A stretch of 64,000 nt of DNA from ZLKRG44 sp964555705 (GTDB lineage: Bacteria; Planctomycetota; Phycisphaerae; Phycisphaerales; SM1A02), in contig CAZKTN010000006.1 of NCBI GenBank assembly GCA_964555705.1, forward strand, positions 1 to 64,000. The letters run 5' to 3'. The notes under the pieces are model-generated. The model made no database searches, was not told the origin of the DNA, and worked only from the letters and a program-made list of their open reading frames with translations. Made by a program: the position numbers and the translations under genes. This document shows positions 40,912-49,534 of this stretch, in pieces (the stretch's first letter is position 1; the number at the start of each line of letters is the position of its first letter).

Positions 40912-42621
40912 ATGGCCCGTAGATCGCCTGCCGCCTCAGCACAAGCATCCCAAGCGGACGCGACACCTTCGTCGGGCGCACCGATCCTGGTGCTGCCCGA
41001 CCAGCTCACGTGCGCGGTGGGGCCGCTGGCGCACATCACGCCGGGCACTCATGAGGTAATGCTCGTTGAGAGCCGTGAGTGGCTCTCGCGGAGGCCCTAC
41101 CACGTGCAGCGTGTAGCCCTCATCCTCATCCACATGCGTGCGTTCGCGGCGGAACTTGCTGCCGACGGCCACCGAGTGCGCCTGCTCCGTGGTGACGCAC
41201 CGATGGTCGACCTTCTGAGGGAGGAGGGGGCGGGCGCGCCCGGAGTGCCGATGATCGCGATGGAACCTGCGGAGCGGGAGATGCGCGCGGAGCTCGCGCC
41301 GCTCGTGATGGAGGGTGCGCTGCGGTGGGTGCCTAACGAGATGTTCCTTACCACGCGCGAGGAGTTCCTCGCGAGCGCAGGTCGCCCGTGGAAGATGGAG
41401 TCCTTCTACCGGGCGGTGCGCAAGCGCACTGGCATCCTGATGGATGCGGATGGCGCGCCGCTCGGCGGCAAGCTTTCCTTCGACGCCGACAACCGAAAGC
41501 CGTGGAAGGGCTCGCCTGCGGCGCCGGCCCCGCCGCGGTTCGAATCGCCGTCTGAGCCGCTCTCGCGCGAGATCCGAGCGGATGTGCGCGATGACATTGC
41601 GCAGCGCTTCTCGCATCATCCAGGCACCCTCGACCTTGAGGCGATTCCTGTGACACGGCGTGAGGTGGCTGCGTTCTGGTCATGGTCGAAGGCCGAGTGC
41701 CTTCCGCACTTCGGTCCTTGGGAGGATGCGATGAGCACGCGAAGCCGCGGGCTCTTCCACACGCGAATCTCGCCGCTCCTCAACGTGGGCAGGGTCCTCG
41801 CACGCACGCTTGTGGACGATGCGCTTGCCCTCGACCTCCCGCTCCAATGCGCAGAGGGGTTCGTGCGCCAGGTCATAGGGTGGCGCGAGTTCGTCCGGCA
41901 CGTGCACGCGGAGACGGACGGGTTCCGCACCGGTGACTTCGCGCGTGACGGCGACCCGTCCGTGGCGCCCGGCGATGCTGGATACGCACGCTGGGCGGGG
42001 AAGCCGTGGAACACGCACGCGCGCGCGCCAGTGGGAGTCGACGGGGGCGGTCGTCCGGCCGCGTTCGGCCAGCGCACGCCGCTGCCTCCCGCGTACTGGG
42101 GTGCGGTCTCGGGCATGAGGTGCCTCGACAGCGTCGTCGCCGACGTGTGGGCTGAGTCGTGGAGCCACCACATCACGCGGCTCATGGTGCTCGGCAACAT
42201 CGCCACGCTGCTCGACGTGTCGCCTCGCGAGATCGCAGACTGGTTCTGGGTGGCATATGCGGACGCCTGGGACTGGGTCGTGGAGCCCAATGTGATGGGG
42301 ATGGCCACGTTTGGTGCCGGCGGCATCATGACGACAAAGCCTTATGTCTGCGGCGGCGCCTACATCGACCGCATGAGCGACTACTGCAAAGGCTGCGCAT
42401 TCGACCCGTCGTCGGACTGCCCCGTGACGAGCCTCTACTGGTCGTACCTCGAGCGAAACGAGAAGAACCTTGACTCGAACCCCAGGATGTGGGTCGTGCT
42501 CAACTCGATGCGCAAGCGCCCGGGGGATCGTCGCGCCGCCGATGCGGGGCGCTTTGTCTCGGTGCGCGACATGCTCGTGCGGGGAGAGCGCATCGACGGT
42601 GCGCTGCCCGGGCTATCGTGA
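40912..42621 (+). CDS. Fe-S cryptochrome/(6-4) photolyase (DPRP family)
   Basis: 569 residues of the deoxyribodipyrimidine photolyase-related family (FeS-BCP, PhrB of Agrobacterium). The N-terminal antenna domain starts ILVLPDQL. The catalytic FAD domain has RQVIGWREFVR, LPPAYW and SHHITRLMVLGNIATL. Cysteines for a 4Fe-4S cluster are in SGMRCLDSV and YCKGCAFDPSSDCPVTSLYW. Family members repair (6-4) photoproducts with blue light. ATG 40912 was preferred over the upstream in-frame start at 40858 because the extension overlaps the gmhA promoter. The TIGR01777 gene follows after 7 bp. Confidence 0.92.
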   Translation: MARRSPAASAQASQADATPSSGAPILVLPDQLTCAVGPLAHITPGTHEVMLVESREWLSRRPYHVQRVALILIHMRAFAAELAADGHRVRLLRGDAPMVDLLREEGAGAPGVPMIAMEPAEREMRAELAPLVMEGALRWVPNEMFLTTREEFLASAGRPWKMESFYRAVRKRTGILMDADGAPLGGKLSFDADNRKPWKGSPAAPAPPRFESPSEPLSREIRADVRDDIAQRFSHHPGTLDLEAIPVTRREVAAFWSWSKAECLPHFGPWEDAMSTRSRGLFHTRISPLLNVGRVLARTLVDDALALDLPLQCAEGFVRQVIGWREFVRHVHAETDGFRTGDFARDGDPSVAPGDAGYARWAGKPWNTHARAPVGVDGGGRPAAFGQRTPLPPAYWGAVSGMRCLDSVVADVWAESWSHHITRLMVLGNIATLLDVSPREIADWFWVAYADAWDWVVEPNVMGMATFGAGGIMTTKPYVCGGAYIDRMSDYCKGCAFDPSSDCPVTSLYWSYLERNEKNLDSNPRMWVVLNSMRKRPGDRRAADAGRFVSVRDMLVRGERIDGALPGLS

Positions 42622-42628
42622 GCGCTCC

Positions 42629-44116
42629 ATGACCCGATCGACGCTCGAGCCCCCTCCAGACTTCACCGCAGAGTCGGCAATGCCGGCGCCGCGCGCCATG
42701 CTTGCGTCATGGCACTTCGCGCATGGCGCGCTGCAGCGGCTGCTGCCTCCATGGCAATCGGTGGATGTCGAATCTGCCGAGCCGCTCGCTGAAGGATCAC
42801 GGACTGTGCTCCGCCTCTCGGCAGGACCGCTTCGCGCGCGGTGGATCGCGGTGCACGAGGGTGTTCGTCCCGGACACTCGTTCGTGGACCGCGCCGAGCG
42901 GAGCCCTTTCGCACGCTGGCGGCATGAGCACCTGTTCCTCGACCGGACCGACCCGTCTCAGAGCCAGCTCGTTGACCGAATCCGCTACGCGCTTCCGTGG
43001 CCGGCTCGGATCCCGCCGTTCAGCCTGCTGGCTGCACCGATGGCGCGCGCCCAGCTGCAGCGCATGTTCGCGTTCCGGCACGAGCGCACGGCGCGCGACC
43101 TGCGCCGCCACATGGAGCATCGCGCCCGTGCGGGCGACCGGCCGCTGACCGTCGCAGTCACTGGGGCGACCGGCCTCGTGGGCTCCGCGCTGTGCGCGTT
43201 CCTTGAGACCGGAGGGCACCACGTGATTCGGCTGGTGCGCGGTCGCGGACCTGCAGGAGACCCCTCGTCGCAGCACGCAGGCACGGCGCGCGGCACGCAC
43301 GGCTCGGCCACACGCGACGTCCCATGGAACCCGGCAGGCGATTGGGATGCGTCGCCGCTGTCAGGCATCGATGCCGTCGTGCACCTTGCGGGCGAGAACA
43401 TCGCCGCCGGACGCTGGAGCGCGGCGCGCAAGGCGGCGATCCTGCGCAGCCGCGAGGAGGGCACGCGCAGCATCGCGCGCGCGCTGGCGGCGCTTGCGAA
43501 CCCGCCGAAGGTGCTCGTGAGCGCATCAGGCGTCGGGTACTACGGCCATAGCGATGCGCCCGCGATCGACGAGAGTGGCCCTGCTGGCGCGGGGTTCCTC
43601 GCGGAGGTCGCGGCGCGGTGGGAACAGGCGACGCAGCCGGCTCAGGAGCGCGGCATCCGTGTGGTGCGGCTGCGCATCGGTGTTGTGGTCACTGCCCGAG
43701 GTGGGGTGGTTGGCACGCTGCGCACGCCATTCAACTTCGGTGCGGGAGGACCCGTGGGATCGGGACGCCAAGGGATGTCCTGGATCTCGCTCGATGACCT
43801 GCTCGGGGCAATCCTTCACGTGATCGGCACACCGTCGCTCGCAGGCGCCATCAACGCTGTGGCGCCGCATCCGGTCACGCAGCGGGAGTTCGCGAAGGCA
43901 ATGGGGCGCGCAATGCGGCGGCCTGCATTCGCACCGCTTCCTGCGCTTGCGGTGAAGCTGATGTTCGGGGAGATGGGCCGCGAGCTGCTGCTCTCGGGGC
44001 AGTTCGCCGTGCCATCGGCGCTGATGGCGTCAGGCTTCAGGTTCGACAGCCCGCGCATCGGACAGGCGATGGCCTTCGAGTTCGGCCGTGCCTCGGAGTG
44101 GGGCGCACGCGCATGA
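42629..44116 (+). CDS. TIGR01777 (YfcH) epimerase with N-terminal SRPBCC-like domain
   Basis: 495 residues. The first 165 resemble a cyclase/dehydrase SRPBCC cup (GHSFVDRAERSPFARWRHEH). From about residue 170 comes a short-chain dehydrogenase fold of the TIGR01777 family: VAVTGATGLVGSALCAFLE, VVHLAGENIAAGRWSAARK, VSASGVGYYGHSD and GMSWISLDDLLGAI. The domain order is known in bacteria; the enzymatic role is not. It lies between two photolyase genes, overlapping the second by ATGA, and a TATCGT is 9 nt upstream. Families of this type often accompany photolyases (established observation). Confidence 0.87.
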   Translation: MTRSTLEPPPDFTAESAMPAPRAMLASWHFAHGALQRLLPPWQSVDVESAEPLAEGSRTVLRLSAGPLRARWIAVHEGVRPGHSFVDRAERSPFARWRHEHLFLDRTDPSQSQLVDRIRYALPWPARIPPFSLLAAPMARAQLQRMFAFRHERTARDLRRHMEHRARAGDRPLTVAVTGATGLVGSALCAFLETGGHHVIRLVRGRGPAGDPSSQHAGTARGTHGSATRDVPWNPAGDWDASPLSGIDAVVHLAGENIAAGRWSAARKAAILRSREEGTRSIARALAALANPPKVLVSASGVGYYGHSDAPAIDESGPAGAGFLAEVAARWEQATQPAQERGIRVVRLRIGVVVTARGGVVGTLRTPFNFGAGGPVGSGRQGMSWISLDDLLGAILHVIGTPSLAGAINAVAPHPVTQREFAKAMGRAMRRPAFAPLPALAVKLMFGEMGRELLLSGQFAVPSALMASGFRFDSPRIGQAMAFEFGRASEWGARA

Positions 44117-45609
44117 GCCCTGCGCCCTCAATCATGTGGTTCAGGCAGGACCTGCGGCTTGACGACAACCCTGCGCTGCGAGAGGCCGCGCGTGATGGCC
44201 GCCCGCTCGTGGCCGTGTGGATCTGGCACCCTGAAGACGAGCGCCCATGGGCGCCGGGCGGCGCATCGCGATGGTGGCTGCATCACTCGATCAGCGCGCT
44301 CTCCGCTGATCTCGCGGTCCTGGGAGTCCGCCTGATCATCAGGGCAGGGGACCCTGCGGCCGAGATCGCCGACATCGCGCGCGGCACTGGTGCCCGCAGC
44401 GTGCATGCCGCGAAGCGGCACGAGCCTTGGGCGGGCGAGCAGGAGCGCCGCGTTGCGGATGCGCTGGCAACGATGAAGGTGTCGTGCACGCTCCATCCCG
44501 GACTTCTCCTTCACGATCCCTCGCGGATCCGCACAGGCTCTGGCGTGCCGTACAAGGTGTACACGCCGTTCAGCAGGTCGGTGGCCGCGAACGTCACCGT
44601 CGAGCCGTGCATTGCGCGGCCGTCATCGATCACCGCTGCGGATGTCTCCCGCCTCGACAGCACGCCGCTCGAGAGCCTCGGGCTCCTGCCGCGCATCGCG
44701 TGGGATGGCGTGATGGCGACGACATGGACGCCAGGCGAGGCAGGCGCACGCGAGCGGCTTGCCGCATTTGTTCCTGCGCGCACTGCGGCGTCGGCGCCGA
44801 TCGCGCGCTACGCGACGGGCCGCGACGAGCCCGCAGCGCCGGGCACATCGATGCTGAGCCCGCACCTTCACTGGGGCGAGATTTCCCCTCGCCGAGTGTG
44901 GCACACCGTGGACCGTGCGCTGGCGGCATCGTCCGCATCTGGAGTGCCACAGGCCTCAGTGGCATCGAACGCCGCAAAGTTCAAGGCGGAGATCGTGTGG
45001 CGCGAGTTCGCGTACCACGTGCTCGCCAACTTCCCGGCCACATCCGATGCGCCGCTGCGTCCGGAGTTCTCGAAGTTCCCCTGGTCCGACGATGCGCCGC
45101 TGCGCCGCGCGTGGGAGCGCGGACGCACCGGATACCCGCTTGTGGACGCGGGCATGCGCGAGCTGTGGGCCACCGGATGGATGCACAACAGGGTGCGCAT
45201 GAGCGTGTCGAGCTTCCTCGTGAAGCACCTGCTGCAGCACTGGATGCACGGCGCACGCTGGTTCTGGGACACGCTCCTCGATGCTGACCTCGCCAGCAAC
45301 TCGCTTGGGTGGCAGTGGAGCGCCGGATGCGGCGCCGACGCGGCGCCCTACTTCAGGATCTTCAATCCCGTGCTGCAGGGCGAGAAGTTCGATCCCGACG
45401 GCACGTACGTTCGCCGCTGGGTGCCCGAGCTTGCGAAGGTCCCCGCGAAGTGGATTCACCGCGTGTGGGAAGCGCCGGCAGATGTGCTCGCGTCGGCGGG
45501 CGTGACGCTTGGCGTGACCTACCCGCGCCCCATCGTCGACCACGCAGAGGCGCGCGCACGCGCGCTGAAGGCGCTCACTTCGGTGTCGAAGGCTGGGCCG
45601 GCGAGCTGA
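44113..45609 (+). CDS. Deoxyribodipyrimidine (CPD) photolyase, class I
   Basis: 498 residues. Repairs cyclobutane pyrimidine dimers with FAD and a light-harvesting cofactor. It opens IMWFRQDLRLDDNPAL, and has the FAD-binding region SMLSPHLHWGEISPR, WREFAYHVL, FPWSDDAPLRRAWERGRTGY, the MRELWATGWMHNRVRM signature, and SLGWQWSAGCGADAAPYFRI with the electron-transfer tryptophans. ATG 44113 overlaps the epimerase stop. Its last 35 bp overlap the convergent MFS gene, so the 3' ends are antisense to each other. Confidence 0.95.
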   Translation: MSPAPSIMWFRQDLRLDDNPALREAARDGRPLVAVWIWHPEDERPWAPGGASRWWLHHSISALSADLAVLGVRLIIRAGDPAAEIADIARGTGARSVHAAKRHEPWAGEQERRVADALATMKVSCTLHPGLLLHDPSRIRTGSGVPYKVYTPFSRSVAANVTVEPCIARPSSITAADVSRLDSTPLESLGLLPRIAWDGVMATTWTPGEAGARERLAAFVPARTAASAPIARYATGRDEPAAPGTSMLSPHLHWGEISPRRVWHTVDRALAASSASGVPQASVASNAAKFKAEIVWREFAYHVLANFPATSDAPLRPEFSKFPWSDDAPLRRAWERGRTGYPLVDAGMRELWATGWMHNRVRMSVSSFLVKHLLQHWMHGARWFWDTLLDADLASNSLGWQWSAGCGADAAPYFRIFNPVLQGEKFDPDGTYVRRWVPELAKVPAKWIHRVWEAPADVLASAGVTLGVTYPRPIVDHAEARARALKALTSVSKAGPAS

Positions 45610-46813
45610 TCCGCCGTGCGCGCGTCTCGCGCCACCAGGGCAGCAGCGCTGGGATCGCGAGAAGCCCAAGGCAGATCCAGGTGGTGCCCACGATCCATGG
45701 ACCTCCGCCAAGCAGCGCGCCCGCCATCGCAGCCCCTGGTCCTGCCACGTAGCCGACGCCGATGAGCGCCTCGTGCGTGCCGCCTGCATCGACACCTGCG
45801 CTTCCCACCCGAAGCGCGTAGTACAGCGCGGCGTAGTAGATGATGCCGTGTCCTATGCCGAAGAGGGAGAGTCCGACGGCCACGGACCAGAGCGCGGGCG
45901 CAACCACCACGAGCGCGAATCCGCCTGCAAGCAGCGCGGCGCCGACGAACAGGCTTGACCACTTCCCGTGCCAGAACGCCACATGCGCGAGCAGCGCCAC
46001 CGCCGCCAGCCGCACCATCAGCCATGTCGCCGTGAGCGGCGTCTGCGCGGCGGGAGCGATGTCGATCGACGTGAGCACGTAGGGGAGGATCGGGCTGAGC
46101 GCGCCCACCATCATGTACGACGCCGGCAGCAGCACACGCGCGCTCGCAAGCTGCGCGCGGTACCCGCGCGGCACGGACGCACAGTCGTCGACATGGGCAC
46201 CGGGAGCCTTGGGCAGCCACGGCAGCGCAAGAAGGCTGATCAGGCTGAGGGGACCCACGGCGAACACGGCGAACCTCGCATCGAGGTCCTGCGCATCGCC
46301 GCTTCGCATCAGTGGAGCCATGAGGAGCAGCGCGGCACTCACGGCCGCCATCCAGACGATGCACCATCGACCGATCGCGCGCCGCATCGCGTCTCCGCTC
46401 CGGCCTCCGCTCACGAACGACTCCACAATGGGCCACAGGAGCGCCGCAGTCACGCTTGTCACAAGGACCATCGTGACGATGCCGGCAGAGCTGCCGCCCA
46501 TGTACACGAGCGGACTCGCCGCCGCCTGCACGACAAGAAGCAGCGCGAGAACGCCGCGTGCGCTGGTGCGCTTCGCAAGCGCGCGCACCGCGCGCCCCGA
46601 TGCGAGCGCCGCGACCGCATACACGCCGCCCGACGCGAGGAACAGCATGGTCGTCTCCACCTCGGTGAACTTGAGGTCGCGCTGCGTCACGAAGCCAAGG
46701 CCGTTCCACAGCACACCGGTGCCGATGGAGTTCAGGAACGTGATCCACCAGATCGCCAGCTCAGATCGTCGGGGTCTCGCGGTCGTCTGGTGGCAAGGCG
46801 GGGGGTTGTCCAT
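45575..46813 (-). CDS. MFS transporter
   Basis: 412 residues with about twelve hydrophobic segments: IWWITFLNSIGTGVLWNGL at the N-terminus, then pairs including VYAVAALASGRAVRALAKR and ALLAHVAFWHGKWSSLFVG. It matches the major facilitator superfamily in length and topology, but not a named transport class. ATG 46813 is the first start; a possible -10 lies about 40 nt upstream in the region shared with the tRNA promoter. It overlaps the photolyase gene at its 3' end by 35 bp. Confidence 0.75.
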   Translation of the reverse strand: MDNPPPCHQTTARPRRSELAIWWITFLNSIGTGVLWNGLGFVTQRDLKFTEVETTMLFLASGGVYAVAALASGRAVRALAKRTSARGVLALLLVVQAAASPLVYMGGSSAGIVTMVLVTSVTAALLWPIVESFVSGGRSGDAMRRAIGRWCIVWMAAVSAALLLMAPLMRSGDAQDLDARFAVFAVGPLSLISLLALPWLPKAPGAHVDDCASVPRGYRAQLASARVLLPASYMMVGALSPILPYVLTSIDIAPAAQTPLTATWLMVRLAAVALLAHVAFWHGKWSSLFVGAALLAGGFALVVVAPALWSVAVGLSLFGIGHGIIYYAALYYALRVGSAGVDAGGTHEALIGVGYVAGPGAAMAGALLGGGPWIVGTTWICLGLLAIPALLPWWRETRARRISSPAQPSTPK

Positions 46814-46850
46814 GGGAGTGGTGCGACCGCAGCCGTGGCCGCAAGTCCGG

Positions 46851-46856
46851 TAGTAT
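46851..46856 (+). promoter_or_regulatory. -10 element TAGTAT of the tRNA-Arg gene
   Basis: TAGTAT ends 12 nt before the tRNA 5' end, a normal distance for a short 5' leader trimmed by RNase P. No strong -35 is visible. Confidence 0.4.
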
Positions 46857-46868
46857 GACGTCCCTGAG

Positions 46869-46942
46869 GTCCTCGTAGCTCAACTGGATAGAGCGCTGCC
46901 CTCCGAAGGCAGAGGTTGCGCGTTCGAATCGCGCCGAGGACG
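46869..46942 (+). tRNA. tRNA-Arg (anticodon CCG)
   Basis: A full cloverleaf can be folded by hand. The acceptor stem is GTCCTCG with CGAGGAC and discriminator G at 46942. The D arm is GCTC/GAGC; the anticodon stem is CTGCC/GGCAG with loop CTCCGAA, anticodon CCG at 46903-46905. The variable loop is 5 nt, and the T stem is GCGCG/CGCGC with loop TTCGAAT. The CCA end is not encoded. It reads CGG arginine codons, common in this GC-rich sequence. Confidence 0.95.
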
Positions 46943-47036
46943 CTTCTTTCTTCCGGGTTTGTGCGTATTGAAACCTAGACTTTCGGGTGTCGGGCCCGGG
47001 AAGTCGTGCCACACACTGCCCGATAGAAGGATGCCA

Positions 47037-48740
47037 ATGGCCGAACATCGCGGAATCCAGCGCGTGATGTGCCGCGCCGCCCCTTGGGCGGTTGCCGGCT
47101 GTGCGTCGCTGGGCTTCACGATCGGCAGCGCGTCGGCCCAGGACACGGATCCTGTGGCTGAGCTGTCGAACCCCAATGCCCTCGGCACCCAACGCTTCGG
47201 CACATCCTTCTGGTTCGGCCTTGTCGGCAACTCCGAGGGTGGCGGGGCTCCGCAGCAGGTGATTGCCGTCGGCAGCCCCTGGGCGAACGTGCCGGTGTCG
47301 GGCGGCGACACGACCCTGCAGAAGGCCGGCTGCATCACCGTGTTCCGGCAGTTCTCGTTCGGGTGGATACCTATGCCGGGCAACTTCGGCGTGAACCTGG
47401 TCGCGCCGCGCCCGCAGGCCAACAGCAACTTCGGGCAGAGCATCTCGATGTCCGGTTCGTACATGGTGGTCGGTGCACCGGGTGCGGGGCCTCCTCTCAA
47501 CTCCGGGCGCGCATACCTGTACGCGTGGGCGGCGGGCGCCGCATGCGCGCCGGGCGACAGTTCCGAGTGGTGCCTTGTGGCGGAGCTCAGCAACAGCCTG
47601 CTTCCACCGCCGGGCGATCCGCCATCGGCGGTCGACCTCTTCGGCGCGTCGGTCGCGAACCTCGGAGCGATCGTCGCGGTATCGGCGCCGAGCAACGACG
47701 TGCGCTACCCGAGCGTGCAGTTCCCTGGACAGACCGTGAACGTGACCGACTGCGGATCGGTCACCATGTTCGCGCCATCGCAGGATCCCAAGACCGGCGA
47801 GATCTCGTGGAGACCCTTCGCGTTCATCTCGCCGCCTGTGCTCAACGCACAGGGAGTTGCCGACAGCTCGATCGATCCCTCGACGCTCGCGTCAGGATTC
47901 TTCGGGTCCTCGATCGCAATGAACGGGTCGACGCTCATCGTGGGTTCCAAGCGGGCTACCGTGACCCAGGCGTCCCAGGGTGCGGTGTACGTCTACGACT
48001 TCGACCCCGTGGCGCTGACGATCACCTACAGGCAGCGTCTCGCGGCGCCCACATCGCTCGCCCAGGCGAATGAGCAGATGGGGAGCGCCGTCGCGTCGCA
48101 GGGCGGTCGAGTTGTGGCCGGTGCCCCGAACCGTTCCGGCGGCGCGGGGCTTGTGAACCAGGGCGCGGCCTACGTGTTCGAGCGCGAGCCTGTGGGCAGC
48201 GGCCCCTTCGTGTTCAGGAAGCAGCTGCGCGCGTCTGACGGCCAGTCTGGCGACCTCTTCGGCGCGTCAGTTGCGGTCCGCGACAACCGGATCGCGATCG
48301 GCGCGCCGGGCAAGGACTTCGCGGGCGACATCGACCGAGGCAGCGCGTACCTCTTTGCGCAGGAGGACTCGGAGTGCAATGACTGGATACAGGCGCTGCG
48401 TCTCTCCCCGGAGGTCGGTGCCAGCGCCCAGTTCGGCGCGTACGTCGGCGTGTCGCTCGACGAGGCATTCGGCATCGCGGCCCCCGGTGCCACCAGCCCC
48501 GCCGGGCCCGGCCAGGGCATGGTGCTGATGTTCGAGCGAGACCTGATCAGCTGTCCCCATGACCTGAGCGGTGACGGCATCGTCAACGGAGGCGATCTGG
48601 CGCTGTGCCTCGCGAGCTGGGGTCCCGCGACGGGATCGGGCTACTACGCCGACTTCAACGGCGACAGCGTCGTGGACGGCTACGACATCACCGCACTGCT
48701 CGCCAACTGGGGACCCTGCGTCTGCACGCCGTCGCCGTAG
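47037..48740 (+). CDS. Secreted FG-GAP repeat protein with dockerin-like C-terminus
   Basis: 567 residues. Signal peptide to about residue 30 (GFTIGSASAQD). The body has about six beta-propeller-like repeats of the form FGxSVAxxGxxIVVGAP, for example FGSSIAMNGSTLIVGSK and FGASVAVRDNRIAIGAPG. The last 60 residues hold two Ca-binding dockerin-like loops, DLSGDGIVNGGDLALCLASW and DFNGDSVVDGYDITALLANW, separated by a Gly/Ser linker. ATG 47037 is chosen because AGAAGG ends 6 nt before it. Such planctomycete proteins are exported; the ligand of the repeat is unknown. It follows the tRNA. Confidence 0.82.
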   Translation: MAEHRGIQRVMCRAAPWAVAGCASLGFTIGSASAQDTDPVAELSNPNALGTQRFGTSFWFGLVGNSEGGGAPQQVIAVGSPWANVPVSGGDTTLQKAGCITVFRQFSFGWIPMPGNFGVNLVAPRPQANSNFGQSISMSGSYMVVGAPGAGPPLNSGRAYLYAWAAGAACAPGDSSEWCLVAELSNSLLPPPGDPPSAVDLFGASVANLGAIVAVSAPSNDVRYPSVQFPGQTVNVTDCGSVTMFAPSQDPKTGEISWRPFAFISPPVLNAQGVADSSIDPSTLASGFFGSSIAMNGSTLIVGSKRATVTQASQGAVYVYDFDPVALTITYRQRLAAPTSLAQANEQMGSAVASQGGRVVAGAPNRSGGAGLVNQGAAYVFEREPVGSGPFVFRKQLRASDGQSGDLFGASVAVRDNRIAIGAPGKDFAGDIDRGSAYLFAQEDSECNDWIQALRLSPEVGASAQFGAYVGVSLDEAFGIAAPGATSPAGPGQGMVLMFERDLISCPHDLSGDGIVNGGDLALCLASWGPATGSGYYADFNGDSVVDGYDITALLANWGPCVCTPSP

Positions 48741-48743
48741 CCT
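48738..48743 (+). promoter_or_regulatory. -10 element TAGCCT of the MazG-like gene
   Basis: TAGCCT overlaps the stop codon of the FG-GAP gene and is followed by 6 nt and GTG 48750. Confidence 0.5.
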
Positions 48744-48749
48744 GCGCGC

Positions 48750-49034
48750 GTGCAGATCAGCCAATTCCAGCAGCTCATTCGGGACAGGTACCACGCCACC
48801 GACAGTGCGCGGGGTGCCGCACGCACCTTCGTCTGGTTCGCCGAGGAGGTAGGCGAGCTCGCGCATGCGATCGGCAAGCATGACCGTGGCGATGCCGACC
48901 GCGACAACCTCGAGGAGGAGTTCGCCGACGTGCTTGCGTGGCTCGCCACGATGGCGAACATCTGCGACGTCGACCTTGAGCGCGCCATCGCGCGCAAGTA
49001 CCTCGAGGGCGGCGGCCCAAAGGGCGTCAAGTGA
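48750..49034 (+). CDS. MazG-like nucleotide pyrophosphohydrolase
   Basis: 94 residues, a single MazG-type four-helix unit. The metal-binding pattern ExxE...ExxD is visible as WFAEEVGELAHAI and LEEEFADVLAWLA. Such proteins hydrolyse (d)NTPs to NMP and pyrophosphate, cleansing the nucleotide pool. The start is GTG 48750, with a -10 element 6 nt upstream. The stop overlaps the HIT gene start (GTGA), giving a coupled pair of nucleotide-handling enzymes. Confidence 0.88.
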   Translation: MQISQFQQLIRDRYHATDSARGAARTFVWFAEEVGELAHAIGKHDRGDADRDNLEEEFADVLAWLATMANICDVDLERAIARKYLEGGGPKGVK

Positions 49035-49534
49035 GCGGAGCGGCACATGAGGCGCGCGTGCCGGGTGCTTCGGCGGCTGGCAGCGCCATGTGCGGAGTGT
49101 GCGCGCTCCATGCGCGCGAGGGAGGGCCGCCGCTGCTCGCGTGGACCGATGGGATGTGGCTTCTTCGCCACCATGCGCATCCGGCTCCGCTCGCGGGATG
49201 GTTCCTGCTCGATTCGGTGCGTTGCGTGCGCAATGCCGCCGACTTCAGCGATGCCGAGGCCGCCGCATTCGGCGCCGTGCTGCGGCGCGTGACTCGCGCT
49301 GTGCGCGAGGCCTGTGGCGTGCCACGCACCTACACGGTCATGTTCGGCGAGGGGGCTCCGCACCTCCACGCGCACATCGTTCCGCGGGATCCCGCCGAAC
49401 CGGCATCATGCGCGTGGGCCGTGGCGGACCTCTACCGTGATGTTGAGCGCGGGCTTCGGGTTCCGGCATCGCAGGAGCACGTCGACGCGGTCGTGGCCCG
49501 CGTGCGCTCACTGCTCGGTGGCGACGGGCGCTGA
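49031..49534 (+). CDS. HIT family hydrolase
   Basis: 167 residues with the histidine triad HLHAHIVPR near residues 114-122, whose middle His attacks alpha-phosphates of nucleotide conjugates. Upstream the family positions WLLRHHAHPAPLAGWFLLDS resemble the galT/HIT core. Two cysteines (MCGVCALHAREG) near residues 20-24 may bind zinc. GTG 49031 overlaps the MazG stop. Its last 27 bp overlap the convergent flavoprotein gene. Confidence 0.87.
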   Translation: MSGAAHEARVPGASAAGSAMCGVCALHAREGGPPLLAWTDGMWLLRHHAHPAPLAGWFLLDSVRCVRNAADFSDAEAAAFGAVLRRVTRAVREACGVPRTYTVMFGEGAPHLHAHIVPRDPAEPASCAWAVADLYRDVERGLRVPASQEHVDAVVARVRSLLGGDGR

